Shown here one piece after another: positions 8,404-17,751 of a stretch of DNA of 39,990 bases. The translations under genes were made by a program, and so were the position numbers. The stretch comes from Desulfobacterales bacterium (GTDB lineage Bacteria > Desulfobacterota > Desulfobacteria > Desulfobacterales > UBA5852): positions 1 to 39,990 of the forward strand of contig JASJBQ010000050.1 of NCBI GenBank assembly GCA_030066455.1, in the 5' to 3' direction. Below the pieces are notes generated by a model. The model made no database searches. It was not told where the DNA came from and worked only from the letters and a program-made list of their open reading frames with translations. Position 1 is the first letter of the stretch; each line of letters begins with the position of its first letter.

Positions 8404-11382
8404 ATGAGCGCACCATCAGCAGACAAACATAATCCTGGTTTGGCCCCCCATCAGACCCGGAACGGATTCGTCATCGACAACGCCCTGCCGCTGCCGGCGA
8501 TTGGCGGTTTCTACTATGCCCTGACCCACCAAACTACCGGCGCCCGCTATATCCATATCAGCCGTGAAGACACCGAGAACGCATTCGGTGTGGCGCTCAA
8601 AACGGTCCCGCGGGACTCCACCGGCGTGGCCCACATTCTGGAGCACACCGTCCTGTGCGGCTCGGAAAAATTTCCGGTGCGCGACCCCTTCTTCGCCATG
8701 CTCAAACGGAGTCTGAGCACCTTCATGAACGCCTTTACGGCCTCGGACTGGACCCTCTATCCTTTTGCCACCCAAAATCGCAAAGACTTCTACAATTTGA
8801 TGGACGTCTACCTGGACGCGGTCTTCTTCCCCCGCCTGGACGCGGCCAGCTTTCGCCAGGAGGGCCATCGCTTCGACTACGAGGCCGACGACCAGGGGCG
8901 GGAAGCCCTCGTCTACAAGGGCGTCGTTTTCAACGAAATGAAGGGCGCCATGTCGTCTCCCGACCAGGTGCTGGCCCGCTCGCTGCTGAACGCCCTGTAC
9001 CCGGATACCACCTATCGACACAACTCCGGAGGGGACCCTCAGGTCATACCCGAACTGACGCTGGACGCGCTGCGGCGTTTCCACGAACGCCATTATCACC
9101 CCAGCAATGCGTTCTTCTACTCCTACGGCAATCTACCGCTGGAAGACCACCTGGGCTTTGTCGAAACCAAGGTCCTGCGGCGCTTCCAGGCGATTGACCC
9201 GCGGACGGTGGTACCGCCGCAACCCCGCTGGAGCACCCCGCGCCGGGCCACCTACACGTATCCGATTGCCCCCGGGCAGGATACGGGGCGCAAATGTCAA
9301 ATCGGACTGGGCTGGCTGGTGGCCGATATCCAGGACACGTTCGAGGTGCTGGTGCTCACCCTGCTCGAGCAGATTCTCCTCGGCAACCAGGCCTCCCCCC
9401 TGCGCCAAGCGTTGATGGAATCCGAACTGGGCTCATCGCTGGCCGACGCCAGCGGTTTCGACGCCGACAACCGCGACACGCTGTTTTTCTGCGGCCTCAA
9501 GAATGTGGCCGCCGAAGACGCGGACACCATCGAGACACTCATCATGTCGACCCTCGAACGGCTGGCCGACGAGGGCATCGACCCCGACCTGATCGAAGCG
9601 GCCATCCATCAAATCGAATTTCACCGCAAGGAAATCACCAACGCGCCCTATCCCTACGGACTCAAGCTGCTGCTCTTCCTCACCAGCACCTGGCTTCACG
9701 GGGGCCGTCCGGAATCCGTTCTGGACCTCGACCGCGATCTCGAAAAATTGCGCACGCGGTTGAGCCAGGGGCCCCTTTTCGAAGAGCGCATCCGGTCGCG
9801 GTTGCTGGAGAACCCGCATCGTGTCCTTTTCAAGCTTCTTCCGGATGAAGACCAACAAGCGCGGGACGATGCACGCGAAAAAGAAGCATTGCGGGCCATC
9901 GCCGGACGTCTGGCACCCGACAAGCAGGCGCGCATCCGGGTGGAGGCCGCCGCCCTTGAAAAACAGCAGGAGCAGGACGAAGACCTCGATGTCCTGCCGA
10001 CCCTGGCGCGAACCGACATCCCCCCGACCGTGCGGCGATTGAGCGCGGCACCGCTGTCGCCCTCCGAGGCCATCACCTGCTACGACCAACCCACCGGCGG
10101 CATTTTCTACCTGACCGCCGCCCTCGACCTGCCGCCCATGGAGGCGCACGACCTGCCCCTGCTGCCGTTCTTCGCCCATGCCTTCACGCGCATGGGCACG
10201 GCAACGCGCAACTACGCGGAACTCGCCCGACGGATCGATCGCTACACCGGCGGTGTCGACCTGGCGGTTCAGGCCCGCACGCGCCACGACGAGCAGGGAA
10301 CCCCCCGACCGCTGTTGACCCTGGGCGCCAAGAGCCTCGAGCGCCACCAGGCCAGACTCTTCGACCTGGTCGTCGAACTGGCGGCAAGCGTCGCTTTCAC
10401 CGATATCGCTCAGCTGCGCCGTATCCTGATGGAATACCGCGCCGCCCTCGAAAGAGCCGTTATCCACAACGGGCACCGCCTGGCCATCTCTTTAGCCAGC
10501 CGCGGCCTGACACCCAGCGCCCGGTTGAACGAACTCTGGCACGGCATCCACCAGCTTCAGGCGATCAAGGCCTGGGGCGCCCAGCCGGCCGACAACGACC
10601 TGGAGCGCCTGAGCGCGGCCCTGGGCGCCATGCACCGTCGGCTGTTCAACCCCCGGAATCTAATGCTGGCCGCCGTGGGCGAAACGGCGGCGCTGGAACA
10701 GGCCGTTCCCCGCCTGGAGGGACTTCAGGCCCATTTTCCGGCCCAGGAACCGCCCGGTTCAGTCCCCGTTTACGCCAGCCATGCCGATCGCGTCCACGAA
10801 GGCTGGCAGACCGGTACCGCCGTGAATTTCGTAGCCCGGGCCTTCCCTTGTGTGCGCCACCGGCACGCGGATGCCCCGGCCCTGGCGGCCATTGCCAAAA
10901 TGCTGCGCTCCCTTTACCTGCACCGGGAAATTCGCGAAAAAGGGGGGGCCTACGGCGGGTTTGCGCTCTACAATCCCGAGGACGGGCTTTTTGCGCTGGG
11001 CTCTTATCGGGATCCGCACATCGTACGCACGCTCGAGGCTTTCGACGGGTCCCGCGATTTCATCGTCGCCGGCCGCTACACGGACGAGGATATCGATGAG
11101 GCGGTGCTGCAGGTCTGTTCGGATATCGACAAGCCGGACGCACCCGGCACGGCGGCCCGCAAGGCTTTTTCACGCCGGCTGGTCGGCTTGCAAGACGAGG
11201 CGCGTCAACGGTTCAAAGAAGGGTTGCTGGCGCTGAACCGCCAGACGATCATCGCCGTGGCGGAACGCTATTTCTCAGAAACGTCCTCCCAGGCAGGCAC
11301 CGCCGTGATTGCCTCCGAAGAGGCCATCGACCGGGCCAATGCCGCAAGCGCAACGCCACCGCTGCAAAAACATGCGATCTGA
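8404..11382 (+). CDS. M16C zinc metallopeptidase, PreP/Cym1-like
   Basis: A 992-residue presequence-protease-type M16 peptidase. The inverted zinc motif HILEH is at 77-81, with the third ligand Glu178 in FNEMKGAMSS, 97 residues after His81 as in PreP enzymes. Four homologous domains in one chain form a closed chamber that degrades short unfolded peptides. No signal peptide is visible, so it is probably cytoplasmic and clears peptides. The start at 8404 has AAAGGT upstream. It converges on the DUF2520 gene with a 2-bp gap. Length and motifs look intact. Confidence 0.93.
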   Translation: MSAPSADKHNPGLAPHQTRNGFVIDNALPLPAIGGFYYALTHQTTGARYIHISREDTENAFGVALKTVPRDSTGVAHILEHTVLCGSEKFPVRDPFFAMLKRSLSTFMNAFTASDWTLYPFATQNRKDFYNLMDVYLDAVFFPRLDAASFRQEGHRFDYEADDQGREALVYKGVVFNEMKGAMSSPDQVLARSLLNALYPDTTYRHNSGGDPQVIPELTLDALRRFHERHYHPSNAFFYSYGNLPLEDHLGFVETKVLRRFQAIDPRTVVPPQPRWSTPRRATYTYPIAPGQDTGRKCQIGLGWLVADIQDTFEVLVLTLLEQILLGNQASPLRQALMESELGSSLADASGFDADNRDTLFFCGLKNVAAEDADTIETLIMSTLERLADEGIDPDLIEAAIHQIEFHRKEITNAPYPYGLKLLLFLTSTWLHGGRPESVLDLDRDLEKLRTRLSQGPLFEERIRSRLLENPHRVLFKLLPDEDQQARDDAREKEALRAIAGRLAPDKQARIRVEAAALEKQQEQDEDLDVLPTLARTDIPPTVRRLSAAPLSPSEAITCYDQPTGGIFYLTAALDLPPMEAHDLPLLPFFAHAFTRMGTATRNYAELARRIDRYTGGVDLAVQARTRHDEQGTPRPLLTLGAKSLERHQARLFDLVVELAASVAFTDIAQLRRILMEYRAALERAVIHNGHRLAISLASRGLTPSARLNELWHGIHQLQAIKAWGAQPADNDLERLSAALGAMHRRLFNPRNLMLAAVGETAALEQAVPRLEGLQAHFPAQEPPGSVPVYASHADRVHEGWQTGTAVNFVARAFPCVRHRHADAPALAAIAKMLRSLYLHREIREKGGAYGGFALYNPEDGLFALGSYRDPHIVRTLEAFDGSRDFIVAGRYTDEDIDEAVLQVCSDIDKPDAPGTAARKAFSRRLVGLQDEARQRFKEGLLALNRQTIIAVAERYFSETSSQAGTAVIASEEAIDRANAASATPPLQKHAI

Positions 11383-11384
11383 GT

Positions 11385-12314
11385 TCAGCCGGCGCCGGAT
11401 TCCCCGCCTGCGGGTGTGCCGGTCAGCAGCGCATGCAGCGCGTCGAGCTGATCGGCACCGAGTTCCCCGCGTGTCCGGGCCAGTTCGAGTGTGAATTGCC
11501 CCAGGAGGCGGTAAAGCCCGAGCAATTCCGGCTTATGCGCGGCCAGGTCGCGGCAGTGGCGCTCGACCGTGGCGGCATCGCCCCGGGCAATCGGGCCGGT
11601 CAGGGCGTCGGCAACCCCCATTCGTTCGATGTTGTCCAGGGTGCCGCGGACCAGCGGCGCCAGGACCGCGAACGCCTCACGGCCGTTCAGGCCGCAGGCC
11701 GACAGCATCTCGACAGCCGCCCCCATCAGGGTGACCAGGTAGTTGGAGGCGGCCACGGCCGCGGCATGGTAGAGGGCCTTGGTTCCGGCGGGCAGCCGGA
11801 TGAACCGGGCTTTGAGCCGGTGGGCCAGATCTTCGGCCAGAACGACGGCCGGGGGATCGCCTTCGCCGGCCATGACAATGCCCTGGAAAGGGCTGCGATC
11901 GAGGACCGGAGCCGCAAAGCTCTGCAGCGGGTGCAGCGAACCGACATGCACCCCGCCCTCGCGCAGCACGCCCAGGATTTCGGCATCCAGCGCCCCGCTG
12001 CAGTGCAGGGCCACCGTCCCGGATGCCAGCGCGCCGGCCGCGGCCAGTTGACGCCCGACCGCCCCGATCCGGGTGTCGGGTGTCGTGATCAACACCAGAT
12101 CCACCGCCGGCCAGGAATCCCCCGACAAATCCAGCCACCGGCCGCCCCCAGCCGCTTCCACGGCGGCCTGTACCGATACGCGGCGAAGGCTGGCAAATCC
12201 CACCGGCACCCCACCCAGGGCGGCCAGGTGCCGGGCCCAGGTAAAGCCGACCCGCCCGCAGCCGACGACCGCATACCGCAGGTCAAAGCTGTCATTCTGC
12301 CGGTCTGTTGTCAT
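11385..12314 (-). CDS. Rossmann / DUF2520 reductase, possibly a ketopantoate reductase
   Basis: About 309 residues. The N-terminal Rossmann segment AVVGCGRVGFTWA binds NAD(P). The central LHCSGAL and GSLHPLQSF motifs and the helical C-terminal half (YHAAAVAASNYLV) are typical of DUF2520 proteins, relatives of F420-dependent and ketopantoate reductases. Its ATG at 12314 shares one base with the panB stop (TGATG), so the two are translated together. PanB makes ketopantoate, and some bacteria without PanE use a DUF2520-type enzyme (PanG) for the next step. That role here is inferred from the neighbour. A TTG start at 12326 would add four residues. Confidence 0.85.
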   Translation of the reverse strand: MTTDRQNDSFDLRYAVVGCGRVGFTWARHLAALGGVPVGFASLRRVSVQAAVEAAGGGRWLDLSGDSWPAVDLVLITTPDTRIGAVGRQLAAAGALASGTVALHCSGALDAEILGVLREGGVHVGSLHPLQSFAAPVLDRSPFQGIVMAGEGDPPAVVLAEDLAHRLKARFIRLPAGTKALYHAAAVAASNYLVTLMGAAVEMLSACGLNGREAFAVLAPLVRGTLDNIERMGVADALTGPIARGDAATVERHCRDLAAHKPELLGLYRLLGQFTLELARTRGELGADQLDALHALLTGTPAGGESGAG

Positions 12315-13105
12315 CACCGATAGCAATGCTCGGCAGCGGGAAATTGCCCGCTGCGGACCTCATCACCGTAGGCCTCCAGGCCTTCCCGGATCGGGGTGGT
12401 CAGCCGCTGGTACTGTTTGACGAATTTCGGAAGCTTGCGGTCATGCAGCCCAAGCAGATCGTGCAGCACCAGGATCTGGCCGTCGCAGTCCGGTCCGGCC
12501 CCGATGCCGATGGTGGGGATGTCCAGTTCCGCGGTGATGACCTTGGCGATGTCGGCCGGAATACCTTCCAGCACCACCGAAAAGGCCCCCGCCGCCTGGA
12601 CTTCGCGGGCGTCGGCCCGGAGGCGCGCAGCATCCCGCTGGACCCGGTAGCCCCCCATCTGGTGCACCGACTGGGGCGTGAGCCCGATATGGGCCTGAAC
12701 CGGGATGCCGGCATCGGCAATCGCACGGATCACGGGGCTGAACGCCGCCCCGCCCTCGAGCTTGACCGCCGCCGCCCCGGCTTCTTTGATGAAGCGGCCG
12801 GCATTGGCGATCGCCCCGTCCGGGGACGTCTGGTAGGACATGAAGGGCATGTCGCCCACCACCAACGCCCGCCCGGCGGCGCGTGCCACCATGGCGGTGT
12901 GGTAGATCATTTCGTCCATCGTGACCGGCAGCGTGTTGCTGCGGCCCTGGACCACCATGCCCAGCGAATCGCCCACCAGGATCAGGTCGATCCCGGCCGC
13001 ATCGACCATGCGGGCAAAGGTGAAGTCGTAGGCCGTGAGGGCGACGATCTTCTGCTGCTGTCTTTTCATATCCCCAAGGGCGGGGATGGTCACCTGGGCG
13101 TTCAT
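12314..13105 (-). CDS. panB: 3-methyl-2-oxobutanoate hydroxymethyltransferase
   Basis: A 263-residue PanB that transfers a hydroxymethyl group from methylene-tetrahydrofolate to 2-oxoisovalerate, giving ketopantoate in pantothenate/CoA synthesis. Family motifs are visible: [23 protein letters not shown] (metal-binding Asp), [14 protein letters not shown], and [15 protein letters not shown]. The start at ATG 13105 follows GGGAGGA with 5-6 nt spacing; upstream in-frame ATGs sit inside or above that site. It is coupled to the DUF2520 gene. panC and panD are not in the window. Confidence 0.96.
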   Translation of the reverse strand: MNAQVTIPALGDMKRQQQKIVALTAYDFTFARMVDAAGIDLILVGDSLGMVVQGRSNTLPVTMDEMIYHTAMVARAAGRALVVGDMPFMSYQTSPDGAIANAGRFIKEAGAAAVKLEGGAAFSPVIRAIADAGIPVQAHIGLTPQSVHQMGGYRVQRDAARLRADAREVQAAGAFSVVLEGIPADIAKVITAELDIPTIGIGAGPDCDGQILVLHDLLGLHDRKLPKFVKQYQRLTTPIREGLEAYGDEVRSGQFPAAEHCYR

Positions 13106-13243
13106 TTGCATCCTCCCGGACGCGCGCGGATCCATGCGGCGCGCGTCCTGCCATCGGCGTCGGGTCGATGGGTCGACGCCATTCGTACGGGCGGTCGTGC
13201 GGCAGCTATCAAACGTCTACAAACACCATCGGCGCGGCACCTG

Positions 13244-14524
13244 TCAATGGGCCACCAGGTCGGCCAGCCACATCGTCAGGGGCGGATAGAAGGAAATGAT
13301 CAGCAGGTCGATCAGCAGGATCCCGAGAAAGGGCAGCACCCGCCAGGCGATGGCGCCCAGGCGGTCGCCAGAGATGGTGCCCGAAACGATCAGGCAGATG
13401 CCCATGGGGGGGGTGAGCATGCCGATGGCCAGGTTCGTCACCACGATGACCCCCAGATGCACCAGGTCGATGCCAAGCGCGGGCAGGATGGCCACGATCA
13501 TCGGCACCAGCAGAATCAGAGCCGCCGTGGTTTCCACGAACGTCCCGGCCACGAGGAGAATGAGGTTGACCAGCAGTAGAAGCCAGACGGGATTGTCCGT
13601 CAGGGTCAGTAGGACGCCGGCCAGCCGGGCCGGCAGCTCTTCGATGGCGGCCAGCCAGCTGAAGACCGAGGCCGCCGCGATGATAAACATGACCACCGAA
13701 GCGGTCACGCCGGCGTCGATCAGGATGGGCACAAGGCGCCGCGGCTCGATTTCGCGATAGACGCCCAACCCCACCACCAGCGCATAAACCACGGCAATCG
13801 CGGCCGACTCGGTGGCCGTGAAAATCCCGAAAAGGATCCCGCCCAGGATGATCAGCGGCGCGCCCAGGGCCAGAATTGCCCGCTTGAAGCATTGCCCGAC
13901 GCGGCGGGCCTCAAACGGCTGGGTGGCCCCGTAGCCCTGCCGGTGGGAGACCAGGCTGGCCACGGCGATCAGTGAAAGCCCCACCAGGATCCCCGGAAGA
14001 ATCCCCCCGGCGAATAGCTGTCCGATGGAGGCCCCCGTGAGAAACCCGAAGATAATCATGGGGATCGAGGGCGGTATGATAACGCCGATCGAGCCGCCCG
14101 AGGCCAGCACAGCGGCCGCGAAATCCGAGCGATATCCCGAGCGCTGCATGGCCGGGATCAGGATGGCCCCCACGGCGGCGGCATCTGCGGCGGCCGAACC
14201 CGAAATGCCGGCGAAGAACATGGCCGACACGATGGTCACCGCCGCCAGCCCCCCGGGCAGCCAGCCCACCAGGGCGTTGGCCAGGTCGATGATGCGCCGG
14301 CTGATGCCGCCGGCTTCCATCAGCGCACCGGCGAACATGAACAGGGGCACGGCCAGGAGGTGGAAGGAATCCGTGCCCCCGAACATGCGCTGGGCCACCA
14401 CCATGAGGGGGAAATCCCCATGAACGACGATCCCGATCACCGAGGCCGCCCCGATGGCCACCGCGATCGGGGTATTGATGGCGAACAGGGCCAGGAGCGC
14501 CAGCAGGAGGACTTCAGCCGTCAA
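13244..14524 (-). CDS. dctM: TRAP transporter large permease subunit (DctM type)
   Basis: A 426-residue, highly hydrophobic protein with about 12 membrane segments of the DctM family, which forms the sodium-driven transport path of TRAP uptake systems. Family landmarks include FAGALMEAGGISRRI, AGISGSAAADAAAVG, IPPSIPMIIFG and LTPPMGICL. The start appears to be TTG at 14524, preceded by AGGGGGA, and overlaps the small permease gene by 11 bp. The substrate is unknown. TRAP systems use a sodium gradient, as noted for the rhodopsin at the other end of the window. Confidence 0.94.
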   Translation of the reverse strand: MTAEVLLLALLALFAINTPIAVAIGAASVIGIVVHGDFPLMVVAQRMFGGTDSFHLLAVPLFMFAGALMEAGGISRRIIDLANALVGWLPGGLAAVTIVSAMFFAGISGSAAADAAAVGAILIPAMQRSGYRSDFAAAVLASGGSIGVIIPPSIPMIIFGFLTGASIGQLFAGGILPGILVGLSLIAVASLVSHRQGYGATQPFEARRVGQCFKRAILALGAPLIILGGILFGIFTATESAAIAVVYALVVGLGVYREIEPRRLVPILIDAGVTASVVMFIIAAASVFSWLAAIEELPARLAGVLLTLTDNPVWLLLLVNLILLVAGTFVETTAALILLVPMIVAILPALGIDLVHLGVIVVTNLAIGMLTPPMGICLIVSGTISGDRLGAIAWRVLPFLGILLIDLLIISFYPPLTMWLADLVAH

Positions 14525-14999
14525 TGGATTTCCCCCTGAGGGCTGCGGTCAGAAAAGTCCAGGTGTGCAGGCACAGGATCGTACCGCTCAGGGGCAGCGC
14601 CAGCATGACGATCCATTTGGGGATCTGCAGGGCCGGCGAGATCTGGGCACGGACGAAATGGGCAAACTGCAGGCCGTAGACGGTCAGCACGCCGAAGAAC
14701 AGCAGGGCCGCCAGGTAACCAGCGACGGTCATGGCCCGGCCGGCCTTCGGCCCGACCCGCGCCTGCAGGATGTCAATGCTGGGGTGGGCGCGGCGGTGAT
14801 AGGCCACGGTGGCGCCCAGAAAGGTCAGCCAGACCAGGATGTAGCGGGCCAGTTCTTCGGACCAGAAAAGGGAATGGTTGAGGACATAGCGGCAGAACAC
14901 CTGGGCAGCCACCACCACCACCATGGAAAGACCCAGACCGGCCAGACTCCACTCGACGGCCCGGTTGATCGTTCGGCTGATGTCGGCCAGTTGCGGCAT
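14514..14999 (-). CDS. dctQ: TRAP transporter small permease subunit (DctQ type)
   Basis: A 161-residue protein with four membrane segments, matching DctQ. Typical features are FCRYVLNHSLFWSEELARYILVW across TM2 and its loop, then RRAHPSIDIL. ATG 14999 follows GGGAAAGG and lies 11 bp after the DctP stop, so I placed the start there; the long upstream extension lies antisense/out of frame to DctP. Gene order P-Q-M is the usual one. Confidence 0.92.
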   Translation of the reverse strand: MPQLADISRTINRAVEWSLAGLGLSMVVVVAAQVFCRYVLNHSLFWSEELARYILVWLTFLGATVAYHRRAHPSIDILQARVGPKAGRAMTVAGYLAALLFFGVLTVYGLQFAHFVRAQISPALQIPKWIVMLALPLSGTILCLHTWTFLTAALRGKSIDG

Positions 15000-15010
15000 G
15001 GCCTTTCCCG

Positions 15011-15988
15011 TCAGCGGGTGGCGTTCAGGATGCGGGCCAGGAGATCCTGCACGCGGGGATCCGTGTACATCTCCGAATCCTTGAGGCCGGTGACCTGACG
15101 GCGGAAGGCGGCCGTATCCGGCTTTTCCTCGACCCGCATCCCCTTGGACTTCAGCAATGCCAGGCGGGCGGCGTTTTTGGCCCGGTTGTCGCCGCGCTGG
15201 TAACGGGCGGCCTCGCAGACGGCTTCCCGGATGAGGGTTTGATCGCCGGGCGCGAGGGTCTGCCACCAATTCAACGCGGCCACGTCGATGTGGGCGGAAT
15301 AGACGTGGCGCGTCAGGGTCATGTACTTCTGGATTTCGTAGAACTTGTAGACTTCCAGCACCCACAGCGGGTTTTCCTGGCCGTCGATCACGCCCTGCTC
15401 GAGCTCGGTGTAAATCGGCCAGGGCATCGGGGTCGGGTTGGCCCCCAGGCTCTGCCAGATGGTCTTGTGCAGGGCCGAGGACATCACCCGGATCTTGAGG
15501 CCCTTGACGTCGTCCGGGGTGCGGACCGGCCGTTTGTTGTTCGTCAGGTTGCGAAAACCGTTTTCGGAGAAGCAGAGTCCCTTGAAACCGGAGCTTTCCA
15601 GGCTTTTGAGAATTTCAGCGCCCAGCGGTCCGTCCAGGATTTCGTCGGCCTGGTCGTTGTCGCGGAACAGAAAGGGGTAGTTGATCACCCGCACGATCGG
15701 GTCGAACGTGTCAAAGGGGCCCACCGTGACGATGCCCATCTGGATCGTGCCCATCTGGATCTGCTGCAGGATTTCGGTTTCGTTGCCGATGGATTTGGAG
15801 TGATAGATTTTGACCGTGATGCGACCCTCCGAGCGGGCCTCCACCAGCGCCTTGAATTTCTCGGCCACGATGTTCTGCGCCGAACCGGGTTTGGTGACCA
15901 CGCCCAGCTTGATGTCCAGGGCCCGAGCACTGAGCGGCGAAACCAGAATCAACAGGACGGTCAACCAGAAAAGCGTAAACCTTTGCAT
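15011..15988 (-). CDS. dctP: TRAP transporter solute-binding protein (DctP family)
   Basis: A 325-residue periplasmic binding protein. A signal peptide of about 22 residues ends at SARA before LDIKLG. The DctP fold is recognised by KPGSAQN, FDPIVRVINYPFLF, GFRNLTNNKRPVRTPDDVKGLKIRVM and the downstream MPWPIYTELEQGVIDGQENP, which contains the conserved substrate-carboxylate region. The start ATG 15988 has GGAGG seven bases upstream. It is the first gene of the TRAP operon. Ligand identity (probably a carboxylate, as for the family) cannot be read from sequence. Confidence 0.93.
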   Translation of the reverse strand: MQRFTLFWLTVLLILVSPLSARALDIKLGVVTKPGSAQNIVAEKFKALVEARSEGRITVKIYHSKSIGNETEILQQIQMGTIQMGIVTVGPFDTFDPIVRVINYPFLFRDNDQADEILDGPLGAEILKSLESSGFKGLCFSENGFRNLTNNKRPVRTPDDVKGLKIRVMSSALHKTIWQSLGANPTPMPWPIYTELEQGVIDGQENPLWVLEVYKFYEIQKYMTLTRHVYSAHIDVAALNWWQTLAPGDQTLIREAVCEAARYQRGDNRAKNAARLALLKSKGMRVEEKPDTAAFRRQVTGLKDSEMYTDPRVQDLLARILNATR

Positions 15989-16442
15989 AAAGGCGCCTCC
16001 ATTCGTTTGGTCGGATATCATTTTTGCGCCAAGGGCCTGAAAGGCAGGCGCTGGGGCTGAAGCTTGCGGCTTGGTTTGGGATTCCTAACCGATTATCCTT
16101 TAAATGTCCAACACCTGCTGCCCCGCAGGGCCGCAAGGGCGGTCTGCCCGCCCCGAATATCCCGGGCCCGTCCGGAATCCTGGATTGGGGTTCCGGCCAC
16201 GTCCGCGGGTCGGTTGAAACCGCTGTCCTGGCCTGCGCCCCGTCGAGGATTTCAACACCGCGCGGACGACGGCCGGGCCCCAAAGATGCCCTTGATGGAC
16301 CGGCGCGAGGCAATATACATGTTGACGTCTGGGACCCGGATACTATAAAGATAACGATTTTTGTGGCGACCATCAGGCCGGCAGGGCCTGGGAGGGAGCA
16401 TTGGCGCCACCGCCTGCAACGGACACATGCACGACGACAGCC
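15989..16442. other. Divergent intergenic region between dctP and hisS
   Basis: About 450 bp between divergent operons. A clear promoter for hisS lies at 16322-16349. The rest is GC-rich with no convincing gene. A strong GGGAGGGA at about 16390-16398 precedes a TTG at 16401 that is in frame with hisS. Confidence 0.5.
16322..16349 (+). promoter_or_regulatory. Sigma70-type promoter for hisS-aspS
   Basis: TTGACG at 16322-16327 is followed after 16 bp by TATAAA at 16344-16349. Transcription would begin around 16356, about 45 nt before the TTG and 87 nt before the ATG candidates of hisS. Confidence 0.6.
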
Positions 16443-17711
16443 ATGACGAGCATTCGATCCATCAAAGGGTTCAAGGACATTCTGCCGGGCGAGACTGAAC
16501 TCTGGCAGCACATCGAGGAGACGGCCACCGAGGTTCTGGGAAACTTCGGTTTTCGCGAAATCCGGCTGCCTGTCCTGGAGAAGACCGAGCTTTTTGCCCG
16601 CAGTATCGGCGAGGCCACGGACATCGTCGAAAAGGAGATGTACACCTTCACCGACCGCAGCGGCGATCTGCTGACGCTGCGCCCCGAGGCCACGGCCGCC
16701 GTGGTGCGTGCCTATCTGCAGCACAAGATCTACGCCCAGGATCCGGTTCAGAAGTACTACACCATCGGCCCGATGTTCCGGCGGGAGCGCCCTCAGAAGG
16801 GACGCTATCGGCAATTCTACCAGATCAACGCCGAAATTTTGGGGGTGGGCTCGCCCTATGCCGATGTCCAGCTGATCGCCATGCTGGTGGAACTCTTCGA
16901 CCGGCTGGGCGTCGCCGACGCCCAGCCCCACGTCAACTCGCTGGGCTGTCCGGCCTGCCGGCCCGATTTCCGTCGCGCCCTGCTGGATTTCCTGGCCTCG
17001 CGCGAAGCGCGCCTGTGCGCGGACTGCCGGCGGCGGCAGGAGACCAACCCCCTGCGTATCCTGGACTGCAAGGTGCCCGACTGCCGTGAAGCCAGCCTCG
17101 ACGCGCCGGCCCTGTCGAATTACCTGTGCCCGGAATGCCGGTCGCACTTCGATATCCTCCAGCAGGCCCTGGACGAGCTGGGTATCGCCTACCAGATCGA
17201 CAAGCGCCTGGTGCGCGGGCTGGACTACTACTCCCGCACGACGTTTGAAATCCAGACCACGGCCCTGGGGGCCCAGAGTGCGGTGGCTGGCGGCGGGCGC
17301 TACGACGGGCTGATGAAGACCCTGGGCGGCCCCGACATCCCGGCCACCGGGTTCGCCATCGGATTCGACCGACTGGCGGAAATCGTGGCCGCGGCGAAGC
17401 CGCCCGCACCGGCCGGTCCCGATGTTTTTATCGCCGCCCTGGGGGCGGAAGCCCAGGCCCGGGCGTTTTCCTGGCTCACGGCCCTCAACCGCAGCGGCCG
17501 GAGTGCCGATATGCTCTTCGAAGATAAGAGCCTAAAAAGCCTCATGAAGCGCGCCGGCAAGCTGGGGGCGCGCCAGGTGCTGATCGTCGGTGAAAACGAA
17601 CTGGCCGCAAACGTGGGCCAACTGCGCGATATGGCGACCCGCGAGCAGGTGCCCGTGGCACTGGACCGCGCGGTCGAAGAACTCAAGCAGCGCCTCGGCA
17701 CCGACGGCTGA
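16443..17711 (+). CDS. hisS: Histidyl-tRNA synthetase
   Basis: A 422-residue class II synthetase that charges tRNA-His in the cytoplasm. Motif 1 region, motif 2 ([14 protein letters not shown]), the histidine-binding loop [14 protein letters not shown] and motif 3 with GGGRYDGL and GFAIGFDRL are all present, plus the C-terminal anticodon-binding domain. ATG 16443 gives the canonical start [17 protein letters not shown] but lacks a clear ribosome site. An in-frame TTG at 16401 has a strong GGGAGGGA and would add 14 residues. It is followed after 40 bp by aspS. Confidence 0.96.
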   Translation: MTSIRSIKGFKDILPGETELWQHIEETATEVLGNFGFREIRLPVLEKTELFARSIGEATDIVEKEMYTFTDRSGDLLTLRPEATAAVVRAYLQHKIYAQDPVQKYYTIGPMFRRERPQKGRYRQFYQINAEILGVGSPYADVQLIAMLVELFDRLGVADAQPHVNSLGCPACRPDFRRALLDFLASREARLCADCRRRQETNPLRILDCKVPDCREASLDAPALSNYLCPECRSHFDILQQALDELGIAYQIDKRLVRGLDYYSRTTFEIQTTALGAQSAVAGGGRYDGLMKTLGGPDIPATGFAIGFDRLAEIVAAAKPPAPAGPDVFIAALGAEAQARAFSWLTALNRSGRSADMLFEDKSLKSLMKRAGKLGARQVLIVGENELAANVGQLRDMATREQVPVALDRAVEELKQRLGTDG

Positions 17712-17751
17712 CCAGTCGCCGCCCGCTGCCATCAAATTGAAGGAGAACATC

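Noticed and set aside
13156..13180. GGCGTCG / CGACGCC hairpin between panB and dctM
   Set aside because: A perfect 7-bp stem but no T-run on either side; not enough to call a terminator.
12308..13579. A 423-codon plus-strand open frame opposite panB
   Set aside because: Translation is His/Gly/Asp/Arg-rich with no domain, and panB on the other strand is unmistakable; it is an antisense shadow in GC-rich DNA.
15711..17147. A 478-codon minus-strand open frame across dctP and hisS
   Set aside because: It runs antisense to hisS and out of frame with dctP; no recognisable domain and both real genes have full motifs.
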